From the NCBI GenBank assembly GCA_033977485.1, contig CM066983.1, positions 112,134,605-112,198,604 of the forward strand: DNA of 64,000 nt. Reading direction: 5' to 3'. Position 1 is the stretch's first letter, and each line of letters begins with the position of its first letter. Below the pieces are notes generated by a model, which made no database searches, was not told the origin of the DNA, and saw nothing but the letters and a program-made list of their open reading frames with translations. The translations under genes and the position numbers were made by a program. The stretch is from Hydrangea macrophylla (Eukaryota; Streptophyta; Magnoliopsida; Cornales; Hydrangeaceae). Positions 45,033 to 53,888 of the stretch are shown in pieces.

Positions 45033-47363
45033 TGTCACACCCCAACCCACCTCGGGCGAAATAGGACACGTGTAACAAGCCCACACATCAAAATACCCTT
45101 AATTTACTAAGAAAAAACATAAATTAAACCTCTTTTAATAGCTTTGGCTGACACAAAATAGCCCCAAAGGCAAGATTATCACATATAAAGTATATCAAAA
45201 TTTTACACTAAAAGATAGGTCTTTGAGCCCCGGTTCCAATGCAAAAAACGCCGCGCGAATTTGAGTTTTGTAAAGAGAGTTATGCTTGTTTCCGTAAAAG
45301 TCAGCAGATGCCAAAAACAGGGGCGGATCGATCCGCGAAAAGAAGGGATCAATCCATTTTCCAAAATTTCTAGCAGAATGTCCTCGAAAAAGGGTGGATC
45401 GATCCGCAGGAAGAAGGGATCGATCCGGCTTTGGCAAAACTGCTCCCTACTGCTAAAAACATCAGTTTTCAAACCCCAAGACATTACCAAACGTAATCAA
45501 ACTTTGTAGGAACATCAAAGATCATTACTAAAATATTTCCAAGTGCTTAAAAACATTTTCCCAACACATCGAAGTATGAATTGGCAATCAAACACACAAA
45601 TTATTCTCATGGATCATGATTTAGCATTAAAACTCCACCTCTTTTTCCCAACATTTGCAAGTCAATACAACAAAGAGTATCCAAGCTTAAGTTTACAACC
45701 AAAAACTTCCTAGTACCATTCAAATTCACCCTCAATATACACAACTTACAACTTTTAAACACAACTTATGGTTTGGTGCATAAACAACCAACAATACCCA
45801 ACTTAGGATATTACAAGTCTCCCAAAAACACAAGATACATTTACATTGACGACAAAAGATACATTTCAAATATAAACTAGCTAGGCATATGAACATATTC
45901 ACATGGACACCACTCCCACGCCTAACCCGTTGTGCGGATCATTTTCTCTCCTCTTTCCGTGTCGTACCGTACCTGTGATGGTTATTCAATAACCACAACA
46001 GAAAATATATTTTAGTTTAAGCTTTCTCTTAGTGAGAGGACTAATCATACTATTGGAATGTTCGATATGAAAATGCAACAATCATTATAAACAACAACAA
46101 ATTGATCTCCGGGAAGTCAAGTAACTCCAACCACCACCCCCGGGTCCTTCTTACTCCGAATTTTTCTCACTTTTTGGCGCATATAGCGCAACACACACTC
46201 TCTTGTGACCCCAAAGGCATCACCGGCATTTCATTGTGGTCGTCACCACGCCCTGCTCATTAAGGGCTTACTATCCCTTACATATGAGACCTATAAGTGG
46301 TGATCACTACTTGACTTCCCTTTGATCCACATAAGCATTTAAGCAACTTAGCATATAAGCATAGCAATTTCATAACTTTGACATGCTTTTTACCCAAATT
46401 CAACAACACATATAAACATAAACATGGATTAAGCATTCTAAGCTAACAATTATCACATCAACATATCTAAACACCCAATTTTGGGATTAGAACAATCATC
46501 TCCTCAAATTGTTAGCAAATTAAGCCTAGGAACCCAAATCTCTTGCAAATTTCCAACCCAAATCCTGCCGGTGTAAATCCTACATGATTTTGGTACACTA
46601 AACATCGTCTATCAAGAACGATTGTCAGAAAAACATTATCGAAACTGAAAATAAAAGCCATGCATGTGATCATCTTACCTCCACAAGTCCAAATATGGTC
46701 TCGGTTCGTGACTCCGGCGTTGGACGGCCAAGGAACGGCAAAAAATGTCGTCGAGAAGTTCCGTCGTCTTCGTCGAGAGATTTTGGTTCTCTTTTCTCTC
46801 AATTCCCAGCTGTGATTGTCATTTAGGAGACACATATGCTGGCATGCATATGTGTTGGCACAAGTGTTTACTATTTCCATTTACCTCCCCCACTTTTCTT
46901 TAAGTTTTATTATGAAACCCTTATGTTAATCACATTAACTACCCACCTTTTCTAAATGGATTTAATCTAAGTTCTGCGTGGGTCCCAAACGTGGTCCCAC
47001 ATAAATTATGAGGTTACAATTAAACCTACCAATTATCAATTGTTTTCAAATACGCCCTCACATGGGTACCCAAACTGGTCCCTTTTCCTATCATAAAACA
47101 TAATAATATATGTAAGCATTTAAACAAGTACTCATATAAACATAAAATGACATCAAAATACAAGTTATTTTAATTAGACCCTCGTTGGGCTCCACATTTA
47201 TACCAGTCTTGTTTTTTTACAGAACTTTCATCTGTGTCCGCATTTGAACACCTTTTCACATGTGGGTTCATAACCCCACCTTAAACCATTTTATGCATTA
47301 ATTATATTTAATTAACACATATGATTATCACATTAATCTTCTTTTCTGGGTACGGGTGTTACA
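45033..47363 (-). mobile_element. Solo LTR, gypsy family X (copy X2)
   Basis: 2331 bp with ends TGTCACACCCCAACC and GGGTACGGGTGTTACA on the plus strand, i.e. the reverse complement of copy X1. Perfect GATTG duplication at 45028-45032 and 47364-47368. It has no internal region. The palindrome array (45324-45430) and a 95-codon open frame (45203-45490, minus strand) correspond in place and length to those of X1. Confidence 0.93.
45324..45430. repeat. Palindrome array of family X, copy X2
   Basis: Four near-copies of CGGATCGATCCG (two exact-type, two with one changed base, e.g. GGGATCAATCCA) in the same order as in copy X1. Confidence 0.85.
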
Positions 47364-47368
47364 GATTG

Positions 47369-48563
47369 TCCTCAAACAGCACCTTATATCCTTTTTCAAT
47401 TAGCTGACCAACACTCAAAAGGTTTTGATTAATTTCAAGAACATATAAGACATTCGAAATTAATTTCAAACTTGTGTGACCTTTGATTGCCACTGTTCCT
47501 TTGCCTTTTACTTCAAGATATGGTCCATTTCCAATTCTAACTTTAGAAATGGCAATTTTATCAAGCTCTTTAAAAATCTCTTGATCATGAGTCATGTGGC
47601 TTGTACAACCACTGTCTATAAGCCAGCTTTCTGTGGAGATACTGGTAGCAAAGCATGATACCGCAAATAGTTGCCCCTCTTGAATTTGTTCAACAGCAGT
47701 TTTGGCTTCTCCTTGCTACTGTTAAGATTTGCATACCTTTTCCATGTGCCCTAACTGACCACACTTGTGACATTTTATATCCGGCCTCCACCAACACATT
47801 TTCTGTGGATGATTGGATTTTTTGCAGTAAGGACATAGTGGAAATGTAGTGTTGTTGTTGTTGTTATTGCTGCTGCTTTGCTTCTCTTTTTTGTACATAT
47901 TGTTCTATGATATAGCTTGAAATGCACCCTCCACAGATCCTTCTTGCCTCATAAGTCTTCTTTGTTCCTGAGCCTGTAGTGCATTCAACAGTTCTGCCAA
48001 GGTAATACTTGACACATCTTTTGAGTTTTCTATTGATAATATTGTAGCCTCAAACTTTTTAGGAACTGCTATAAGGATTTTTTGAACTATTCTAGAATCA
48101 GAAAAATCAGTACCAAGAAGCCTTACTTTGTTAACAAGGTCAAGGAGTCTGTCAGAGTAATCCTGATTGTTTTTTATTCCTTTATTCTTTGCATCTCAAA
48201 TTCTCTGATCAGATTCATAACTTGCATGCCTTTGACTCGTTCATTTCCTTCATACTCCTTCTTCAGGAAGTTCCAAATTTCATTTGCGATCTTCAGTGTC
48301 ATGATTCTGGTGAAAATTGAAGATGAAACAGATGTAAATAAGTTAGTTTTTGCCTTTGATTTCCTTTGCCTCGTCTCATTGTGTTTTTTAATTTGAGCCA
48401 TAGTTGGATTGTCGGGCAAGGGAGGAACTTCGTACGCATTTTCAACAACTTCCCACTGATCACTAGCATCAAGGTAGGCTTCCATTCGGATAGCCCATAC
48501 TTGATAATTCATTCCATGAAACACTGGAGGTGCTATTGCATTTGATGAAGCTTCTAAACTCAT
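47369..48563 (-). pseudogene. Copia gag, protease and integrase N-terminal part, broken
   Basis: The gag start (48563 down to 48174) is open and contains FHGMNYQVWAIRMEAYL and EIWNFLKKEYEG, typical of Copia gag. The frame then breaks near 48174, with similarity continuing in another frame, and further stops follow. A CCHC knuckle ([14 protein letters not shown]) is encoded at 47731-47772. The protease LIDSGCTSHMT lies around 47585-47620, followed by an open segment (47359-47595) with the LISNVLYVLEINQNLLSVGQL region that precedes the integrase. The element cannot make a full polyprotein. Confidence 0.85.
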
Positions 48564-48671
48564 TCTGCATTGGTTATTGGCTTTTGTGTTTTGGATAGGA
48601 AGGATGGTGAGTTTTTAAGGTAAGTATTTAAGATAAATGGTTAGGCTCACTCAATCTCACAGATCTCTCAA

Positions 48672-48690
48672 GAACTCAGGCTCTGATACC
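48672..48690 (-). other. Copia primer-binding site
   Basis: On the minus strand the bases next to the 5' LTR read TTGGTATCAGAGCC, complementary to the 3' end of initiator tRNA-Met, the usual primer of plant Copia elements. Confidence 0.85.
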
Positions 48691-48694
48691 AATT

Positions 48695-49013
48695 TGTAGG
48701 TTTTTTTAACAGAAATGAATTGCAAAAGCTGGTAAATAAACCTAGCTTTAAGACTTCTTAAGCTTGTATTTTATTGATCAACAAAGTAATTATTTATATA
48801 ACTTATCAAAACAGAAAAGCATAAATAATGCAACTAAATCTGCTGCAAGTTACATAACAGAAATTCAAAAAAAAAATTTGCAGAAGAATAGGTCAAGCCT
48901 AACAGACTTCGATGACTTCAATTCAGCATGTGTTTTATTAAACCTCCACACTTATTCAATTATTAGATGTCCACTCAGCTCCACGTCAGCAGCTCCTGGG
49001 GCATCATTCAACA
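48695..49013 (-). repeat. Copia 5' LTR
   Basis: 319 bp, TG..CA on the plus strand, matching 28598-28918. Next to it on the left is the primer-binding site and on the right the TGAAC duplication. Confidence 0.9.
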
Positions 49014-49018
49014 TGAAC

Positions 49019-50249
49019 ATGAAAATGGCCTAAAAAGAAGAGTACCATCAAGGTCTATGGCGACCCTTGGGGTAGCTACCACTGAACTTCCTCAACCACA
49101 TTGCCAACCTCAAAGTCCATCATCACTACCATCTTCCAAGCCACACTCCAAATCCTTATCCTCTGCCTTATCTTCAAATCTGTAGTGGTTTGTTTTCCAA
49201 ATCTAGGTTATAATCTTCAAAAATGTGGAACTCCGCAGATCTGTGAGGTCGGTGTCGTTCAGGGACGACGGAGACAATGGTCGGAATGCGATGTCGATGG
49301 CAGTGGTCCCCTCTCACTCTATTAAACGTTATTAGCATCCTATGGTTTATTTGTGTATTGATTGTAATAGGGGCATATTAGTCATAAAAAGTGTAAGTTT
49401 GATGGGTCAAAGGACTTACCTGTATTAACATCCATTGATCATGGATTTATTCCCAAAGTTAATTTAAAACTATCCTTTATACTCTTTTAATTGAGAATGA
49501 GGTATTTATCACCAAGATCCTATTTGGTTTATGGAATTATAAAACTCAAAGAAAAGAAATTGGATTTATGGAAGTAAAAGAAAATAACATACCGAGGAAA
49601 CAATTTTTTATTTTATATTTTTTTTGTTGGGTTTTCCAAGGTCCGTTGTGAGGTTTTTGGGGTTCAACAATGCTAGGTGTAATTCAGATCCCACAGTGCC
49701 ACCTAAGAGAGAGATAGAGTGTTTTACAAATGTTTGTATAAAAAGTTTATGCCCCAAATATTATTATTCTTTGGGGTTTTAGGCAAACTTTTAACAACAA
49801 TACTAGGGGCACAAACACTTACAAACACGCTCTATTTCTCTCCAATGTGGCACTGTGAGTTCTACTGAAATTATCCGGACCTCATAGTGCCACCCAAGAG
49901 AGAGATAAAGTGTGTTTGTGCCCCAAATATTACCCAACTTTAAAAAATGGGGCTCTCGTAAATGAGTAAAAAGTTGGACACAAACGCTTCACAAATAAAT
50001 TACACTAATACCAGTGAAAGGCTACCATATGAGAAATCCTACTAGTGTTAGTGTAATTTGGTACAACTAGTAAAGCATACTATTACATGTAGTACAACTA
50101 GCAAAACATCTCAGATTTAAATTCGGAAACCATGCATTTGTTCTTTTCAATCTTTTGTCAGTTTGTGATAGCAAAAATGGTGCGGTTTATTATGTATATA
50201 ATATGAAAAAGAAATAACAGAAAACAAAATCTTTAACAAAAGATGTAAG
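49019..50249. other. Spacer with foldback MITE pieces
   Basis: Immediately right of the Copia element, 49019-49330 has several short open frames but none is recognised; it would have been continuous with 28592 before the insertion. A foldback MITE lies at about 49804-49922, with ends GGGGCACAAACAC and GTGTGTTTGTGCCCC and an AGAGAGATA block. A half-copy of the same family lies at about 49680-49765. Confidence 0.5.
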
Positions 50250-50336
50250 TCCGACCTGCCGGATTCGAACCAGCGACCTAAGGATTTTCTGTGAACACAC
50301 TACAGTCCTCCGCTCTACCAACTGAGCTAAGGTCGG
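50250..50336 (-). tRNA. tRNA-Tyr (anticodon GTA) with a 14 nt intron
   Basis: On the minus strand: acceptor arm CCGACCT paired with AGGTCGG plus discriminator A, D arm GCTC..GAGC with AGTTGGTA loop (A box TTAGCTCAGTTGG), anticodon stem GAGGA/TCCTT, loop CTGTAG..A carrying GTA, and T arm CTGGTTCGAATCCGG (B box). Between G37 and A38 lies TGTGTTCACAGAAA, an intron at the canonical position; plant tRNA-Tyr genes always carry one. Exonic length is 73 nt, CCA not encoded. Every stem pairs, so it should be functional. Confidence 0.96.
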
Positions 50337-50498
50337 CCATTGTTGGTAGTCATGCTCCTAAGTATACTAAGTACCAGAAATTTTTAATGACCCACTACGG
50401 GAATTACATATTTACACATAAAACTGATTTTTATGTGTGAACTTTAAATGTCCAGTCAAAGAAGTCCTGCAATGATCTTTATAAGTATCTAAATACTA

Positions 50499-50751
50499 CT
50501 CTCTCGGTCTCATTTTATGTGTGTATTTTGGGGAATTTAACTATTTAAGGGGACAAAAAGATTTCACACCTATTTTTCACAATTGTCAATCATTGCACTT
50601 TCTTTTTTTTTTGTCTTGTTTTGGTATTGATTGCAAGGAAGGGTAGTTTAGGAAATTAAGTAAAATTTGCATACTAATTTAGGAAAGTAGACAACAATTT
50701 TGGGGACATCCCAAAAAAGAAAGATTGACACATAAAATGGGACGGAAGGAG
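50499..50751. mobile_element. Stowaway MITE
   Basis: A 253 bp element with ends CTCTCTCGGTCTCATTTTAT and ATAAAATGGGACGGAAGGAG flanked by TA (50497-50498, 50752-50753). The ends have drifted from the CTCCCTCCGTCCC consensus. Confidence 0.8.
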
Positions 50752-51084
50752 TATCTTTTAATGCTGATAACCGAAGAAGAACTTCGAAACTATATGATAC
50801 ACTTAGTTGGTGGAGAACACAAACAAGGAATTTTCTCGTGGTTTCCCTGGCCTGTGATCTCCTAACTTCGCCTGTTTCTACAGTTGCATCATAATTTGCT
50901 TTTAGTGCAGGTAGTCGAGTTTTGGATGAAAAGAAGAACATGTTATCGTCGGATATGTTGGATTGCATTGTGTGCTTGAAAGATTGGTAGGACGCACAAT
51001 ACCGAATGCAACAACAAATGGATGACATTGTTCAAGATTTTGCAAATTTAGACATCGATATTGAGTAAAGTGTTTATTTAATAA

Positions 51085-51365
51085 TCAGGTATTTTTTTAA
51101 AGTTATTTCAATTTTATTTATTTATTTATTTTGATGATTATTTTGACTTAAGCACCAAAGAGGTTTAAGGGTGAAGAACCCCGCCTACTATAGGGAGGAT
51201 ACAATGATGAATTCCGTCAAAAAATAAGTTAGGTATGTATTTTTTAAGTTATTAATTTTATTTTATTATTTATTTTTATGATTATACTGACTTAAGCATC
51301 GGAGAGGTTTAGGGGTGAAACCCTGCCTACTATAGGAAAACGATACAAGGATGAACGATGCACTT
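51085..51365. repeat. Tandem duplication of a ~140 bp unit
   Basis: Two consecutive units share TTTTATTTATTT, GACTTAAGCA(C/T)C, GAGGTTTA(A/G)GGGTGAA and CCTGCCTACTATAGG-like blocks in the same order. They differ by scattered substitutions and small gaps. Function unknown. Confidence 0.65.
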
Positions 51366-51469
51366 CCATGAAAAAAGGTACGTTTATATATTATTTATAA
51401 ATTCTGTTTTTTTAACAAATTGTATTTGAGTTCAAAGTAGTTGATTTCTAAAAAAAACTATAATTTAAA

Positions 51470-51612
51470 ACATTTGATTTCCTAAAATCTGCACTTTTAA
51501 AACCCGCTTTTCTAAAATTTGCACTTTTAAAACTGCTTTTCTACAATCTGCAATTTTTAAAACTGCTTTTCTAAAATTTGCACTTGCAAAAATTGCTTTT
51601 AAAATCTAAACT
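51470..51612. repeat. Minisatellite with CTAAAATTTGCACTTTTAAA words
   Basis: About five units of 26-30 bp, each like TTTCTAAAATTTGCACTTTT plus AAAACTGC. AT-rich and not coding. Long poly-T and TTTTGAAGATTTCAA repeats follow to about 51800. Confidence 0.7.
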
Positions 51613-51839
51613 GATCTTTAGAAACCTTTTTTTTTTTAACAAACTGTTATCTATATTAAATAAAAAAAAATAGTTTTTTTTATATACTTTTTGAAGATTT
51701 CAAAATTATTTTCAAAACTTTTTTTCTTTTATAGACTTTTTGAAGATTTCAACAAAACAGTTTTATAGACTTCAAAATTTTTTTTTTTTTTTTGGTAGAC
51801 TTCAAATTGTTTTTAAAACTTTTCCTTGAAGTTGTAAAA

Positions 51840-52109
51840 ATTTTTCTAACCAATGTGCTAACCCGCGAGTCAAATTGTGGGCCAACTCACTGATCAATCC
51901 ATCAACCAATCCAACACCCCAATTCGTGAGTTGACTTGACTTGCCCCGTAGACCCACGAATTCGTGGGCCGGGTCCAATTCATATTATTTCATTTTCGAG
52001 TCACTCCGCTTGTCTCACTGACCCGTCCCGTGACCTGTCCCAATTCGTCCAATTTGTATGTGTGATGGAGCGAGGCGGGGTGGGGCGGGCCGCCCTATTT
52101 GACACCCCT
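51840..52109. mobile_element. Possible hAT-like element, right end only clear
   Basis: The right end TTTGACACCCCTA (followed by GTTTAGGT) and the GACCCG/CGGGCC-rich body resemble hAT elements such as the one at 11557-12076. A matching left end and TSD could not be found, so the left boundary is a guess. Confidence 0.35.
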
Positions 52110-52157
52110 AGTTTAGGTTATAAAGATGCCTAAATTAAGATCATTTTTTAAAAAAGT

Positions 52158-52317
52158 AATGTTTGGGGCACACCCTTACACACACAAAAAGCATCCACAC
52201 CTTGAGGTGGACCAATGAGAAGAGAGATAGAGATTGCGGGATCCACTGTTAGTCTCTTCTCATTGGTCAACCTCAGGGTGTGGATGTTTATTTTGGATGT
52301 GTATGGGTGTAACCCTA
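52158..52317. mobile_element. Foldback MITE
   Basis: Arms of about 60 bp: left GGGGCACACCCTTACACAC..CACACCTTGAGGTGGACC and right GGTCAACCTCAGGGTGTG..TGTGTATGGGTGTAACCC. The centre is AGAGATAGAGATTGCGGG. Related in layout to 24956-25106. Confidence 0.65.
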
Positions 52318-52619
52318 ACACTATTATAAAAGAAAAGTTTGAATTTCGGTTTAAAAGAAAATTGGGATTTCATTTTCTAAAAATAAAATTATTTAAAAAT
52401 AAAAATAAAAAAAATTTAAAAAAAAGAAAAAAGAAAAAGAGGAAACAAAAATGAGCTTTCCCCTTCGAAAATGAGTCATGTGGTAAGTACGGAGTATTTA
52501 ATAAAGGGATATTAGGCCATAGGCCCTTTAAAATGATGTGTTTTAGCAAAAAACTCATTTTTTTTGTAATTTTGTGAAAAACCCCTCGCTACTTTTCGTA
52601 TTTGATGAAAAGCCCCTCC

Positions 52620-53140
52620 ACTCACAGATAATGTTATTTGTAAACTTTAAACCACCATAACTCACTTGTTTTTTTTTTTTTTTTGCCTTTTTGGTTAAAT
52701 TTTTTTTTGTTGATATCATGTATTTTTTCGAGATCTATGCATTGGGCTTAAAAATTGTACCCAAAAAAAAGTAATTTGAAACTTCGTTTTTCATTTTTAT
52801 CTTTCAGATAAATAATATTATATGTTGGCAGTAATAGATAATATTATTTGTCAACTTTAAACCACCATAACTTTCTCAATTCTTGGGCTTTTTTGGTTAT
52901 TTGTTTTTTAATTTCATGTATTTATTTGAAATCTACGCAATGTGCGTGAAAATTTTACAAAAAAAGGTTAAGTTGCAGCCTGATTTTGAAGTTTTATCTA
53001 TCTTACAAATAATATTATCTGTGTGTAACATATAATATTATCTATCAGCTTTAAACTACCATAACTTTCTCAATTCTTGGATTTTTTGGGTGATTTTTTT
53101 TTTTTTGCATGTATTTTTTCAAAATCTATGCATCTATAGT
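52620..53140. repeat. Three tandem units of about 200 bp
   Basis: The block ACTTTAAACCACCATAACT recurs at about 52645, 52857 and 53048 (last copy with CTACC), each followed by TTCTCAATTCTTGG or a relative, a poly-T run, CATGTATTT and an ATCTA(T/C)GCA word. Units are preceded by ATAATATTATCTGT-type words. The spacing is 212 and 191 bp. No coding. Confidence 0.75.
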
Positions 53141-53473
53141 GCCAATTGTATGAAAGAAGCACCACCCCCACAACAGCACAATTCATAACCACCGCCATCA
53201 CAGCACCACCACGACCACCACCACCACCACCACAATATTATCTATTTTTGAAAATCCACATTCCCAAACAAGTGTTACTAGCCATCCTCCCAAGAAAGGC
53301 AATAGAACATAATCAATTCCCAAAGAAAGTGAAATAGATAAATGATTTACAAGAACATGGTCTTGATTGTACTGAACCTCAAAAGGAATGGTTCACAAAC
53401 CTTTTGTTCAACCAGCTCGCTGGCCGAGTTGGCCAGAGCCCCTCCCCCCAAGAGAGACAGTTTCTTTAAAGTG

Positions 53474-53511
<38 letters not shown>

Positions 53512-53888
53512 TTTGTGTGTGTGTGTGTGTGCGCGTGTGTGTTACTAACTCTAACCTACTAACCCCACTCATATCACAGATGTGGTTTGTTTGTGGTTTG
53601 TTTCTTAGACACTGGTCCAAAAAAGAAACCTTTGTTCATTCCCAAACATAATCTAACCTGTTTCAGAACCAAAAGAAGTCAATTGGTTCACATCATTGGA
53701 CTCTAGAAACAACTTTAAGTGAGGTACTACCCATTCATTGTTGATTCAATTTACATTCATTGAGTTGCAGCTATCATATGTCTTATCATATATGAAACTT
53801 GACTTTATTCATTCTCATCTAAACCGACCACATTTTACCATTTGGTTTGTCTATATAACTGCCTACCCTACAACAGTTCTTCAAAACT
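53141..53888. other. Spacer downstream of the DUF4378 gene, with CCA, poly-C and GT repeats
   Basis: Contains a CCACCACCA run (about 53195-53232), a 37-base poly-C (53475-53511) and a (GT)n/GCGC run (53515-53541). The last few hundred bases should include the 3' untranslated region of the minus-strand gene that ends at 53889. Open frames through the simple repeats are not genes. Confidence 0.5.
53475..53511. repeat. Poly-C run of 37 bases followed by (GT)n
   Basis: An uninterrupted run of C on the plus strand directly followed by TTT and a GT dinucleotide tract. The G-strand could form quadruplexes and the C-strand an i-motif. Run length is the kind of feature that sequencing may misreport. 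Confidence 0.85.

Larger units (their letters stand above)
28598..49013 (-). mobile_element. Ty1/copia retrotransposon split by three nested LTR insertions
   Basis: The LTRs (28598-28918 and 48695-49013) are about 320 bp, start TG and end CA, and are flanked by a perfect TGAAC duplication (28593-28597, 49014-49018). On the minus strand the order is LTR, primer-binding site, gag, protease, integrase, reverse transcriptase, RNase H, LTR, which is Copia order. Subtracting the inserts at 30554-41079, 41843-44773 and 45033-47363 with their duplications leaves about 4.6 kb, a normal Copia length. The two LTRs differ at about 20 of 320 positions by eye, so this is the oldest layer. Several stop codons and frame breaks make it dead. 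Confidence 0.93.

Noticed and set aside
48967..49330. Host gene fragment at the right edge of the Copia insertion
   Set aside because: Short overlapping frames with no recognisable domain, and no continuation of a frame on the left flank at 28592.
53342..53620. Open frames containing poly-Pro or poly-Gly
   Set aside because: Produced by the poly-C run and its complement.
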